Positions 1 to 10,638 of a DNA stretch of 64,000 nt are shown in pieces. Position 1 is the first letter of the stretch. The number at the start of each line of letters is the position of its first letter. The DNA comes from Plasmopara viticola. Taxonomy: Eukaryota; Oomycota; Peronosporomycetes; Peronosporales; Peronosporaceae. The position numbers and the translations under genes were made by a program. The notes under the pieces were generated by a model, which saw only the letters and a program-made list of their open reading frames with translations, searched no databases and was not told where the DNA came from. The stretch is taken from assembly GCA_001695595.3 (NCBI GenBank), contig MBPM02000002.1, positions 1,116,001-1,180,000 of the forward strand, read 5' to 3'.

Positions 1-1333
1 TAAGATCAAAACTTCTCTCAACAATCTGCTTTCGCGCCAGCCAAACACCTTGCTGCTCTCCACGGGACCATTTGATGCGCATAAATGACAAATCTAAGCT
101 AAATACCGCAGAAAACGGTGCAGGATTACTTCCTTTCGTGCTATTCGGGATATTCGGAAGATTAGAGTCTATCGGGCGCTCAGTACCACATGTCGCGCAC
201 TTTGTCGCGCTCGCTTTATTGTTCATGGTACACGCACGACAGTCCCACGTTGGCGCTACGATCGGAACCATCGGTGCCATGGAGTTATTAGATCGTTTCT
301 CATCGTAGAGATGTCTCCAATGTCCTTCCAATTCCCACTTTGAATTTGTTATCGACTCTGGATATGCTATTAACACTTGCATCTCAGGTATCTGCTGGAA
401 CAAATACCCTGCCAACTCTAATTTCTGTTGCTGCTTGTCATCTTCAATCGTTGCCTTAAATTCGTGCGCAAAGCAATTTGTCGTCTTCATCAACAAGACC
501 GAGCCTGCATTTTGTAATCCCCCACTTCCATGCGGGTCATTAAAACACTCATCTAGCACCCATTTTCCTTCAATAGACGGCAGCAAAGCATCCATTGTTT
601 CCGCCGGCAACACCCACGCACAGCTTCGTAAAAGTTGCTCGGCTTCTGCAGCCGTGGGTTGGTTAATATGTGACCCAAAACTCGCTCTCATTGCTCGTCG
701 TAGCGTCATGGCTTCCGCTTCATAACCACGATGACAATGTGCCAATGCAGCACATGCCACTAGTAGCAAATGCACCAGTTCCGGAATACTTTCGCTATTT
801 TCACTAAATAATTCCGCCAATCTCATGATTTGGACCACGTTTTTCTCATACAGCTCTGCGGAATGCTGAAATCCCACCAGCACGTCAATGTAAAATCTAA
901 AAGCTCGCTCTCTCGTGTCTATGATCAAGATATTGGTGTAAATAGTATCCAGTAATTGAACCGATACGGCATGAAGTGCGTCCCAGCGTTTGACCAACCT
1001 AAAGCTCTTAAACGTCAGTTGCGCCAATCGAACGAGCCCTGCACAGTGAAAGGATGGATGAATGAGCATGACTCGCAGCAAAGTGAGAAACTTATCAGTC
1101 GAAACGTTAGTGCTCGCTAGCAGCAGTGCTAGATCTTCCGCCACATCATTCGATGCCGACTCGTCACACAGTCTGTTCCAGTAGTGTCGCTGCTCTGCAG
1201 TAAGACCTCGCTCCACATCGACGTGCTTGACGTCAAATTCGGTCTTGTTTCCACCAGTGGAAGCCGAAGCGGCGGCGCTCGCAACCACGCACGCGTCCAA
1301 TAGAGCGCGGAATTGCTCCTTTGCTATCTCCAT
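1..1333 (-). CDS. RanBP2-type zinc-finger protein, 3' part missing
   Basis: An open frame runs without a stop from an ATG at 1331-1333 to the left window edge (444 codons seen), so the gene continues outside. The first about 350 residues are helical and leucine-rich with no domain I can name. Residues 363-382 form a RanBP2-type zinc finger (W-D-C-x2-C-x10-C-x2-C; Cys365, 368, 379, 382), a fold that in other proteins binds ubiquitin, Ran or RNA. The start is the first ATG of the frame and is followed directly by coding-like sequence. It is divergent from the NSUN2-like gene, with 116 bp between the two ATGs. The function is unknown; the finger alone does not decide between ubiquitin and RNA binding. 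Confidence 0.8.
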   Translation of the reverse strand, partial: MEIAKEQFRALLDACVVASAAASASTGGNKTEFDVKHVDVERGLTAEQRHYWNRLCDESASNDVAEDLALLLASTNVSTDKFLTLLRVMLIHPSFHCAGLVRLAQLTFKSFRLVKRWDALHAVSVQLLDTIYTNILIIDTRERAFRFYIDVLVGFQHSAELYEKNVVQIMRLAELFSENSESIPELVHLLLVACAALAHCHRGYEAEAMTLRRAMRASFGSHINQPTAAEAEQLLRSCAWVLPAETMDALLPSIEGKWVLDECFNDPHGSGGLQNAGSVLLMKTTNCFAHEFKATIEDDKQQQKLELAGYLFQQIPEMQVLIAYPESITNSKWELEGHWRHLYDEKRSNNSMAPMVPIVAPTWDCRACTMNNKASATKCATCGTERPIDSNLPNIPNSTKGSNPAPFSAVFSLDLSFMRIKWSRGEQQGVWLARKQIVERSFDL

Positions 1334-1449
1334 CAGTGCGGATTGGGTGAATTTCTCCCTTCAATGTGAAAAAAGACAATAATATGTAAAAAAACACTTT
1401 TATTGGTCGTTTTGGGAAAAGCTCTTGCTGCCAGTCAGTCGCTCTTGAC
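1334..1449. promoter_or_regulatory. Short divergent intergenic region, probable shared promoter
   Basis: Only 116 bp separate the starts of the zinc-finger gene (-) and the NSUN2-like gene (+). The stretch is A/T-rich in its centre and carries ATTGG boxes (CCAAT on the other strand) at both sides. Both promoters and both 5' untranslated regions must lie here or overlap the genes. The promoter role is inferred from position only. Confidence 0.45.
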
Positions 1450-3693
1450 ATGGGCGGAAACACTCGCGCAGCTTTGCGCCGTGAGAAGAGAAGAAAGCAA
1501 AAGACAAGTACTAGCTCTAACAGTGCAGACGCTGCTACACATTCTCGCAGATTCAAAAAATGCCAGCAAAAGACAGTTTACGACAGCGACTCGGATTCGT
1601 CAGGAATTGGGAATCGTGCTGCCGCCATCCCGCTGCCGTCGTTGGAGGATGCAAATGATGTCATTGATTTCTCTCAACAGCTAGAGACGCACCAAACTGC
1701 AGTAAGCAAACGTGCACGTGCCGAAATGGAGCAACACGCGGTAGTCATGCGCAAGAAAAGATTTCGTGAAGAGAAGGCTGAGAAGATCGTATGGCGAAAG
1801 TTTGATAGGGACAACCGTGACTTTGAGCAGTTCTACGAACGCTGGCTTGGACTTGAAAAGCACGAGTTTAAACGCTTTTTAGCTGTTTTAAAGAAACCAA
1901 TCCCCGTGTACCTGCGGATCAATGGCAATTACACGAATTTGAGCGAGATCGTGACGGGATCATTGGAGCTGGACTTTAATCTAAAAAAGGTTACTGTACC
2001 CACGCCTGTGGGTGGCGGTGAGTTGCACGTGCATTTTGGACCTGAAGTGTGGGCTCCCGAGAAGAGATTGTGGAAGCTGTCGGTTGACAGTAAAGTGTTT
2101 CGAAAGGTGGAGGGGCTCCGATCGCTTAGTACATATGTGCGTGTGCAGGAATCATTAGGTACGCTGCTCCGACAGGACCCGGCTGTAACTATACTGTCAG
2201 CCTTCTTGGATGTACAGCCTGGGCAGCGGGTGTTGGATCTTTGTGGCGGTGGCGACCACCGTGCACCTGTTTTAAATGAATACCTTTGTCCTACTCAATT
2301 TGGTACTGCAGGTATTGAGGATGGCGTGAGTGCTCAGAACTTTCTGGTAGTCAATGTACGTGACGCCACAGCAGCTGCATTGGCTGTGCAAAAATTGACG
2401 CGTACATTACCACGTGCGCGAGAGCTTGTTGTCACTGTGCATAAGCCTGAGGAGTTTCCAACACCGAGAAATGCTGATGCTTTGTTTGACCGTGTCATTT
2501 GCTGTGCGTCGTGTTCTGGAGACGGTCTAATTCGCAAGATTCCTGAGAAATGGCGTACTTGGAGTCCAGAGCAGGCGTTATTGTATCACCCACGACAGCT
2601 TGGTCTAGCTGAACATGCCGTGACTCTCGTGCGTGTTGGGGGCACTCTGCTATACAGCACGCGATCGTTGAATCCAATCGAAAATGAGGCGGTGGTAGCT
2701 GAACTGTTACGACGGGCCAATGGTGCATTGGAGCTCGTAAATACCGACAAAATTCTCCAGGGATTGCAGCGCTCGCATGGCTTGACCCAGTGGACTGTTT
2801 TGAACTTAGAATCGTGGGAAGATGCGCCTGAGGATCAGCGACATCGTTTTCGTCCGTCCATGTGGCCGCCTTCCAGCAGAGAATGCGCTGAAATGCACTT
2901 GGAGCATTGTGTTCGAGTGTTGCCCCATCACAATGATACGCATGGCCTATTTCTTGCCGTCATTCGCAAGGTCCGTGAGGTTGATGTTGAAACAATTATT
3001 GCGGGACCTGCTTTGAAACCGCAGTCTATGAGTAAGACGGAGGCAAATGCGAAGAAGAAAAACAAGCAGGTGAAGAATGAAAAGCCTTTTGGCAGCTTCA
3101 CTTTAATCGATCGGCACCACTTGGCATCCATCCAATCTTATTATGGTCTTTATAGTACCTCAGCCTTCTTGGAACGCGCAGGGATGGCTCGTCAGAAGCG
3201 CGCCGTGCACATGGTAACGCCTGCAGTAGCAGAACTCGTGACGAATCAATTTCGAAGACGTTTAAATATTTACCACGCCGGTGTATTCGCACTGAAACCA
3301 GGAAGTGGAGTTGACGCTGTTGCCGATGAACTCACAGACAATGGTGCCCGTGCACTGCTTCATGAAATGAAAGCTCGAATCTTGATTCTACCACAAGACG
3401 AATTTATATCATTTATGGAAGCGCACGAAATGTGGCTAAAAAATGCTGGGAAGCACGCTCGGGAGCAACTTGCCAAAATGACCGAAGGAAGCTTTGTCGT
3501 AATGCTCGATGACATGGAACCAGCCCAGACCAGGGACCGAGACATTGTGCTGGTTGCTGTTAAACGACACAACTCGTGCTCGATCATATCGTCTCCAGCG
3601 GCGATTGCACGAGTCAAATTGCTTTTGGGAGAAGTCATCGATGCGGATGACGGCGAAGACGGCTACGACTCGTTAGAGTTTGGAGACAAGTAG
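1450..3693 (+). CDS. NSUN2/Trm4-like protein, probable methyltransferase pseudoenzyme
   Basis: An intronless frame of 747 residues, close to the usual NSUN2 length. Family signatures are clear: a CSGDG box near residue 355, SLNPIENEAV near 406, and RFRPSMWPPS plus HLEHCVRVLPHH toward residue 490, followed by a C-terminal PUA-like region. Active members methylate cytosine-5 in tRNA with a nucleophilic Cys in motif VI and a second Cys in motif IV. Here the motif IV Cys (355) is kept, but the preceding Asp-x-Pro is Cys-Ala-Ser. The motif VI Cys is Arg405 (YST-R-S). The SAM loop, usually CAAPGSKT, reads CGGGDHRA at about 265-272. The frame is otherwise intact, so I infer a conserved pseudoenzyme, perhaps an RNA-binding or partner subunit, rather than an active tRNA methyltransferase. 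An active paralogue elsewhere is expected. Confidence 0.85.
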   Translation: MGGNTRAALRREKRRKQKTSTSSNSADAATHSRRFKKCQQKTVYDSDSDSSGIGNRAAAIPLPSLEDANDVIDFSQQLETHQTAVSKRARAEMEQHAVVMRKKRFREEKAEKIVWRKFDRDNRDFEQFYERWLGLEKHEFKRFLAVLKKPIPVYLRINGNYTNLSEIVTGSLELDFNLKKVTVPTPVGGGELHVHFGPEVWAPEKRLWKLSVDSKVFRKVEGLRSLSTYVRVQESLGTLLRQDPAVTILSAFLDVQPGQRVLDLCGGGDHRAPVLNEYLCPTQFGTAGIEDGVSAQNFLVVNVRDATAAALAVQKLTRTLPRARELVVTVHKPEEFPTPRNADALFDRVICCASCSGDGLIRKIPEKWRTWSPEQALLYHPRQLGLAEHAVTLVRVGGTLLYSTRSLNPIENEAVVAELLRRANGALELVNTDKILQGLQRSHGLTQWTVLNLESWEDAPEDQRHRFRPSMWPPSSRECAEMHLEHCVRVLPHHNDTHGLFLAVIRKVREVDVETIIAGPALKPQSMSKTEANAKKKNKQVKNEKPFGSFTLIDRHHLASIQSYYGLYSTSAFLERAGMARQKRAVHMVTPAVAELVTNQFRRRLNIYHAGVFALKPGSGVDAVADELTDNGARALLHEMKARILILPQDEFISFMEAHEMWLKNAGKHAREQLAKMTEGSFVVMLDDMEPAQTRDRDIVLVAVKRHNSCSIISSPAAIARVKLLLGEVIDADDGEDGYDSLEFGDK

Positions 3694-4886
3694 AAAATAG
3701 GTCAACTACAAGTGAGCTTTTAAGTATAATTGTGAGCCGTACATCACAATCTACAGGTGATTCACCACGTGCTGTGTAATGTACTTGAGCACAGCATATG
3801 CATCTTCGCCAAATTTCCACAGTTTTTTTCCTGTTGATAATTTTTACGTTATTGTGTACGCAATACGTTGGTCTGGTACGCGAATTACAACCGGTGCTTA
3901 AGCCAGTCACTTGCTATGCACAGCACGATCTTCTTCATATGATTTCGAGAAAAAGCCGTCCCTCAAATCTAATGTCGATTAGATCTTTAATCATGTACGG
4001 CTTCTGGCTGAAGCTATAAGTGCTTTTTATGATTGAACAAGAGGTTCAGTGGTCAGAGCCTAGTGCACTGAATACGGTCGTCTCCTTACATAAGGTAATG
4101 TTTTGACGTCGAAAACCCTTCCTGCTCGCACATATTGTCACAATTGCTGGGCCAGATGTTTAGTACACGTCGTTACGTATTTATAAGTTAGCAAGGCAAT
4201 GAACCGACAATCAGAACCAGGCAGTGAAAAAACGTGTGTGATCTTTGCATTTTTCTGTTGCCCACGCAAAAGCGAGCCTAACCCAGTATGTCGATAAAAG
4301 TGTGCGGCGGCAGATAACACTTAAGTAATGCTTTATCGGCAGCACTCCTAGTGGCTGTAGCTACAAGAAGTTCATGTCTATTTTCCCTAATGCGATCTGC
4401 TGAAAATTATGTGCGTCTGGAAATGACGATGACATGAGGGTCGGTAGTCCACATGTGGAGTAGACTAATTTTTCAGTGTAAAGGTCTTTGTCATGCTTTC
4501 GAGGAGGACAAAAAACGAATACTTAACGCGCGTATCTCACGAGGTCGACAGCGGACAAGCGGCGAAGGTCATACCCCGCCACGGCCAATAGCACTTCAAG
4601 AGTATTGTCCAAACACGGATAATTATAGAATAATTCACAATTTCAACCTTTTGGACAGAACAAGGAGTTATGAACAACCTACGGCCTTCAGAAAAGGATT
4701 GCGAGGAAATTATGCCATATATGTTATATGACCAGTTTAATCTGCGCACATAAGACTAGTTAGTTCACAATACCGACCTTTAAAACCTTCATGAATAAAT
4801 ATAGGCAATTATTGTAAATGTTGAAGTACCTAGCCCTGCCAACTAACATAGTAATCATCGTATTGTGTCCATTCATCAAAGCAAGA
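3694..4886. other. Intergenic, no gene seen
   Basis: AT-rich DNA with only short chance frames. It holds the 3' end of the NSUN2-like gene and the promoter of Dus3. A Dus3-frame ATG at 4818 lies here, but the 23 residues it would add are hydrophobic and unlike the family, so I treat them as 5' leader. Confidence 0.5.
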
Positions 4887-6986
4887 ATGGCGAAGGCAGT
4901 TAAGGAGATGCAATTACCACCACCTGTGGAGGTCGCAACCACTACAAGCACAGTCACGCACAATGAACTTGTGCATAAGCGTCGCACGGGTGAAGCACCC
5001 ATTAAAATTATGTACGTAGAGTCTTTCCATTTGCAACATTGTCGGCCACTGCTAATCAAATGCAATTGCTCCAGGTTTTTAAAACCCAAGCCGACTTTTA
5101 TAGCCAATGCATGTGCAAGTAATGAAGTAAAAGACGCTCGAGATGCCGATGGCAGCAAAAAGAAGCGTGGGACTTTTAAGAAACGCCCATTAGATGCTGA
5201 GCAAGATCCCGCGGATATGTTGTGCCGTACTGTGGCCTCCGGTGATAGTTGCCAATTTGGTGACAGTTGTAAATTTAACCACGATATCAATGACTATATG
5301 AAACGCAAACCGAAAGATTTGGGCGAGCGTTGTCCTGTGTATGATGCAGTAGGGTACTGCCGCTACGGCTTTGCATGTCGATTTGCCAATGCTCACATTC
5401 AAAAGTTGGACGGTATTTATCGTAACGTAAAGCAAGAGGGGCACGTGATTATACCAGGTCACGACATCAGCGATGAGGTGAACGATTTAGGCCATCATTT
5501 GCGTCTTAGACTGCGCAAAGATACGTACAACTTTCAGTCGAAACAGCAAATGAGAAAAGACAAGAAAAACAACAAGGGTAAAAAGCGTTGCGTTGTTGAC
5601 AAAATGGACAAGAAAGATGAAGTGAACGGCGCCGTCGAAGCTGTTGAGTCCAGCAAAACTACCACTTCAGCGATTACAGAGTCCACTGATCCTGTGCTAG
5701 AATCTCCGACACGAAGTCTTACCAAACATAAAGTGACTGAGACACAAATGGAACCTGCTTCTGAAAGTCCCTTGCTAGCCGAGCGCAAACCAGTCGACTT
5801 TAAGCGAAAGATCTACATTGCTCCACTTACTACCGTGGGAAACCTGCCATTCCGTCGGCTGCTAAAACAGACTGGAGCTGACATCACGTGTGGTGAAATG
5901 GCTATGGCCACAAATTTGCTGAAGGCACAGCAATCTGAATGGGCGTTGCTACGCCGACACAAAAGCGAGGATGTTTTTGGTGTTCAGATTGCGGGATCAT
6001 ATAGCGACCAGATGGCCCGCGTGTGCGAACTTCTTGCTCGTGAAACGGCCGTTGATTTTGTCGATATCAACATGGGCTGTCCTATCGACATCGTGTGCCG
6101 CGCTGGCGCTGGATCGGCTTTAATGACGCGACCACCTCGGTTGCTCGAGGTCGTTTCGGGTGCGTTAACTGGCTTGGAGCTTGGCACGCGCATGCGTTTT
6201 GGTGACATTATCAAGTCACCAGGTCTGACAGTAAAACTTCGCACGGGTTGGAGTGAAAAACAGCCGAATGCTCACAAGCTGGTTCCCAAGCTGCAATCTG
6301 TTCGTGCTTCAATGGCGTATGTGAACGCAGCGGTGCTAACAGCAGACTTTAAGCTACGAGCTACACAATCCATTGACGCCATTACGGTGCATGGTCGCTC
6401 CCGATTGCAGCGCTACACGAAAAATGCAGATTGGGACTACATATATCAGTGTAACGATGCGCAACGGGAAATCGTTGACGACATACCACAACAACACGTG
6501 CCATTTGTTGGAGGTGGTGATGTTTTATCGTATGAAGAATTTGATGAACACTTGCAAAATGGCAAGCTGGATACATGCATGTTGGCGCGTGGTGCGCTTA
6601 TCAAGCCGTGGCTGCCCACTGAGATCAAAGAGCGCCGTCACTGGGATATCTCGTCTTCGGAGCGCTTGGACTTGCTTAAACAGTTTGTCCGCTTTGGTCT
6701 CGAGCACTGGGGTTCAGATCAAAAGGGCGTAAACCGCACGCGCCGCTATTTGCTGGAATGGCAGTCATTCTTATGTCGCTACATTCCTGTGGGCTTGCTC
6801 GAGACCCTTCCCCAACGTATTAACGACCGCCCGTCGCCGTATTATGGACGCAACGCCCTCGAGACGTTGATGGCAAGTGATCAAGCTGTAGACTGGGTGA
6901 AAATCTCTGAGATGCTGCTTGGCCCCGTACCGGATGGCTTTCAGTTCGTGCCCAAGCACCGCGCTAACGCGTATCAAGCGTCTTGA
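4887..6986 (+). CDS. DUS3: tRNA-dihydrouridine(47) synthase, Dus3 type
   Basis: Flavin enzyme that reduces uridine 47 of tRNA to dihydrouridine. Two CCCH zinc fingers at about residues 90-150 (patterns starting MLCR and RCPVYD) precede the Dus barrel, the order typical of Dus3/DUS3L. The barrel shows YIAPLTTVGNLPFRRL, the active-site NMGCP with Cys377, VKLRTGW, ITVHGRSR and the FMN-phosphate-binding VPFVGGGDV and ARGALIKPW. I start at ATG 4887 (MAKAV). An intron at 5012-5074 (GTACGT..CTAAT..CCAG, 63 nt) is very likely: it is a multiple of three with no stop, and its removal turns an odd 21-residue insert into the family-like GEAPIK-xx-FLKPKP. The product is then 678 residues. The start could instead be 4818. 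Confidence 0.92.
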   Translation: MAKAVKEMQLPPPVEVATTTSTVTHNELVHKRRTGEAPIKIMYVESFHLQHCRPLLIKCNCSRFLKPKPTFIANACASNEVKDARDADGSKKKRGTFKKRPLDAEQDPADMLCRTVASGDSCQFGDSCKFNHDINDYMKRKPKDLGERCPVYDAVGYCRYGFACRFANAHIQKLDGIYRNVKQEGHVIIPGHDISDEVNDLGHHLRLRLRKDTYNFQSKQQMRKDKKNNKGKKRCVVDKMDKKDEVNGAVEAVESSKTTTSAITESTDPVLESPTRSLTKHKVTETQMEPASESPLLAERKPVDFKRKIYIAPLTTVGNLPFRRLLKQTGADITCGEMAMATNLLKAQQSEWALLRRHKSEDVFGVQIAGSYSDQMARVCELLARETAVDFVDINMGCPIDIVCRAGAGSALMTRPPRLLEVVSGALTGLELGTRMRFGDIIKSPGLTVKLRTGWSEKQPNAHKLVPKLQSVRASMAYVNAAVLTADFKLRATQSIDAITVHGRSRLQRYTKNADWDYIYQCNDAQREIVDDIPQQHVPFVGGGDVLSYEEFDEHLQNGKLDTCMLARGALIKPWLPTEIKERRHWDISSSERLDLLKQFVRFGLEHWGSDQKGVNRTRRYLLEWQSFLCRYIPVGLLETLPQRINDRPSPYYGRNALETLMASDQAVDWVKISEMLLGPVPDGFQFVPKHRANAYQAS
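5012..5074 (+). other. Probable in-frame intron of Dus3
   Basis: Begins GTACGT, contains GCTAATC as a likely branch site and ends TGCTCCAG. The length is 63 nt with no stop in frame, so automatic annotation would translate it. The residues it would encode (starting at MYVESF, rich in Cys and His) have no counterpart in Dus3 proteins. Confidence 0.75.
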
Positions 6987-7176
6987 TAAAAGTCTTAGTT
7001 TTGCTATAGTCACCTCATTTATAGTTCTTAAAGATGGTAAGATATCTTTTACTTCAACAACGCTGGTCCAGTATAGACCAGTGGCTATTCTCGTGCGATC
7101 AATTTCCTTATGGTTGCATCTTGAGCTTACTTAAGCGTATAGAATATTCCTATGATTTGGTTTGGCATTTCTTAGA

Positions 7177-7531
7177 ACAAAGCAAGAGCTTTTTCGGAAA
7201 AGGTTGGGGTGACGCCCTCCTTCCAAGCGCGGGGGCTAAATGCTCGCGCGCTTCGGGCAGGTGCTCTCGGGCATCTGCAGGTCTCTAACGAGTCTCACCC
7301 TCGACGCGACGGTCTCCAGCACCAGGGCGCCACCTGGGCTCTTACCAAGTCAGAAGTACACAAAATAATGGAAGACCCTCACGGCCCCGGTGCTGGCTGC
7401 ACTGCCCGCCGAACGAGACTCGACGTATGCGGACACCACTCTATGCCGTGGACTAGCCATAGAGCCTAGCACGTGCATAACTTGGCAACGCGATAACGTA
7501 ATACAATACAATACAATACAAAGCAAGAGCT
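7177..7531. mobile_element. SINE-like (or 5'-truncated LINE) insertion with pentamer tail and target-site duplication
   Basis: A GC-rich block at 7191-7498, unlike its AT-rich surroundings, ends in a simple (AATAC)n tail at about 7499-7520. The 14-mer ACAAAGCAAGAGCT occurs directly before it (7177-7190) and directly after the tail (7518-7531), the pattern of target-primed reverse transcription. No long frame is present and I see no convincing tRNA-type A or B box, so a SINE with another RNA head and a 5'-truncated LINE are both possible. Confidence 0.7.
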
Positions 7532-9461
7532 GTACTCGGTTTAGACTTTCTCTAGGCAACGCTGGTGGTCATATTAATTATGATAGACTTCACTTTTTGC
7601 TCAAATGGAGACACGTCTGTCACAACGTAAAAAGTCGAGATTGGATTACAGAATTTACACCAATCCAGTGACTTGGTTCGATAATGTAACTAAAAAGCCC
7701 GTTAAATTATACCGTGCATCCACTAAAAAGCGACCTCACAATTCTCTATCGAAAAATAAGTCCAAACATTCTTATAAAGACTTTTTTTTTATAAAGGTGC
7801 GGATCTTGCAAGGGGTACAAATTACTCGATCTTCATCGACTTTGCACTTAACAACAAATAACCTGAGGCCCATATAAAATTTGTATGTGTTCGCCACTTT
7901 GCCTACGGATCAAATTGTTCTAGGGTTCATGTCTTTCTTAATTAACGCAGCAGCAATAACTGTGCTATATGACTTTTAGCTCCTGCATCCATTCTTTTGG
8001 TTATGTCCGTCACAAAGCAGAATACTATCTACTTTAAATCGACTACATCAGCTTGATTTCTCACCGAATCGCCAGCAAAGAGGAACATGTATTCACTTTA
8101 GGAACGATTCCTATGATATTACTTTTTAGTGTGTAAATAGTGAACGCGATTCTAAAATACTAGGCAGCTTCACCTTCATAACAGCGCGAGCCACACTCAC
8201 TGCGCCACTTGACCTGCGGCAGAACCTCATTTCTTCATAAGCAGAAGGAAAGCAAATGTTTGATGCCCATAAAAGTCGAAGTTGATAATCAATCGCCTCG
8301 TAGATGACTGCTGAGGGATCTATCCCTGTAGATCACTATAAGGGTCGTTGGGTAGCGAAGATGATGCGAGTAAGAGAGGAGAGTAGCTCTTAAGTTCGGT
8401 TTGCCTGAAGTCAAAGCAAAAAAGGAAAGCGAACCGCCCTCAGAAGGTACCAAAGAGAGTCGAAAATACATCATATCGTGGCGTTCGTCATATTCTCAAA
8501 TGAATGCCATCTGTATTTCCCATTGCGACTCACTTTTTCTCGGGATCCTCTATATATTTATACAGGTTAGACAGCCGTAATTCTAGATCAAAGACCGTTA
8601 GTCTTGACGGGAACACCGCCAAATGTGCATCTTTGCTAAGTTAGTTAACTGATAAACTATCACGTCCTTAGTGTATGTGATCTATAACGGCCTCGGAGAA
8701 TTCTGGCTTGTGGTACTATGATCTAAGGGCCTCAGCCCAAACGACAGCCTCTGTTTGCTTTGCCGCATGCACACCTGACGACCGCATAGCTTTATCCATC
8801 AAAATCATTGCGTCTCAAGTTAAAGTTCACATTTTCCATCCCATCGCCTTTTATTCCAATTACATTGGCAAGAGCATCCCAAAGCTTGACACTGAGCTTA
8901 GTACCAACACAGACAGAAGTCTTGTGCCTAAAGGTTTTACTTTTAAGTTTGCAGTGATTATTGCGCTTGAAGAGAATATTGTGTAGCAAGGGCTACCGAA
9001 AATGTTGCGGACCAACGACTACGAATGGTAAATTAGGAGTTTAGAGTGCACAGTAATTAATTTTGTCAATTTTTTTTTTCTTAAGGTCGCACATATGGCA
9101 AGCGGGCCTGTCACAGCTAATCACTTTGTAAAAGCTTCTCATATCTTTGTTCTTAGCCACTGCAAGTTGTAAATTGCTATCAGTCCGACTTAAGGAGCGA
9201 TCGGTCCAATTCTGTGGATTGAGAATCCAAAACTACTATCTAGCATAGGACTTCCTGCATTCTTGCATTATTAGTGGTCCTTAGACTATGTACGAATATT
9301 CCCATGGTAATTTATCACCAGTGACGAAAACTCTCAGAAAGTGTTACCTCTATTAGAAGTTCGAAGTACTCAAGACCATGCACATTAAAAAAATTCTACG
9401 AAAGTTTGATTTGTTTAAAAACAGTATTGTGATCAGTACCGCTCATCACGTTCGCTCCTCC
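7532..9461. other. Intergenic, no gene seen
   Basis: AT-rich DNA with scattered short frames on both strands, none with a recognisable domain, repeats or splice pattern. I see no RNA gene. Confidence 0.45.
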
Positions 9462-9872
9462 TACCCCTAGATAGGGCTCGAGAGCGCCCTAAGCCCCCTC
9501 TTAGAGAAGTTCCTACAAAGCAAGCACGATGAATTTAAAAGCTTTTAAAGCCTACACACCTTAAGTTAAGTGAGGACCTCGTCGCCCGCACGTAGTGTAT
9601 CGTCAAGGTCTGATACTTACAGACATCATTTTCATTGCAAGAGCTAAGTGCACAGTGGCTGTGGCATACCCCTAGATAGGGCTCGAGAGCGCCCTAAGCC
9701 CCCTCTTAGAGAAGAACCTACAAAGGAAGCACGATGAATTTAAAAGCTTTTTAAAGCCTACACATCTTAAGTTAAGTGAGTACCTCGTCGCCCGCACATA
9801 GTATATCGTCAAGGTCTGATGCTTACAGACATCATTTTCATTGCAAGAGCTAAGTGCACAGTGGCTGTGGCA
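9462..9872. repeat. Tandem duplication, two copies of about 205 bp
   Basis: Copy 1 is 9462-9666 and copy 2 is 9667-9872. Both start TACCCCTAGATAGGGCTCG and end CAGTGGCTGTGGCA. They differ at roughly ten positions, including a one-base insertion in a T run. Each unit contains short internal palindromes such as TTAAAAGCTTTTAA. No coding potential is seen; the unit does not match the Copia LTRs in this window. Confidence 0.9.
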
Positions 9873-10638
9873 TACTAGCGTAAGTACGCTATGCCGTCAT
9901 CTGATAATTCGATCGTAGCCATTGCCGACGGGAACAATTGAGTGAGTCATCGACGGCGAAAATAGAATATTGCTGCTACAGAGCTATTATCTTAATCTCT
10001 GTTTAATCACTATATTTTTTTTAGTTTGCATAGCGCGATTTTCCCATGCGAGACCTCATTGTTGACTACGATCCACTAACTTTGGCATCAGATATTGACG
10101 ATAAAAGGCGCTTCCCTCAACAAACTTCGGCCGCAGCTCATTGAGCCTGCAGTTCGTACCATCAAGTCAGATCGCTCACACTTAGCACTCAGCATACAAT
10201 GTACGACAAGGCTTACGCCAGGCTCACATGTCGTATGCTTATGCATCGTATAACGCGAGCTAGTGAGTGACCAGTGTAATTCACTCATCCGTGCAAGTTT
10301 CAATCGTGGCCTGCGCCTGTTAAAAGAAGCGCATAATAATTTTGATAAGGTCCGGAAGAATATAGTGCAAACAAAGCGATAATAGCCCTCTTGAATCTAT
10401 ATACACGAAAAAACCATAAGGTCGCACTAGACAAATAGACTATGACCAATAAAGAGGTTACGTCAGGTATCGCGCATTAGGGCTTCACCTTTTTCGGGAG
10501 ACCAGGTGAGGCATGTGCAGCAATATAATTTTACAAGAATGTTCTTTTGCGGACTACCGATCTCGTCTGCTTGCTAAGAAGAATGGAAATTCGATACTGA
10601 CACTATTTGTTTTACTGGTCGTAGTCACCTCTCATGAA
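9873..10638. other. Intergenic, no supported gene
   Basis: AT-rich with a slightly more GC-rich patch at 10085-10330. A 71-codon frame on the minus strand there has no recognisable similarity and I do not call it. Confidence 0.4.

Noticed and set aside
4818..4886. Upstream ATG for Dus3 adding 23 hydrophobic residues
   Set aside because: The added stretch is unlike Dus3 N-termini and rich in A/T codons; ATG 4887 fits better. Not fully excluded.
10088..10303. 71-codon minus-strand frame
   Set aside because: No domain, no splice partner, and composition consistent with chance.
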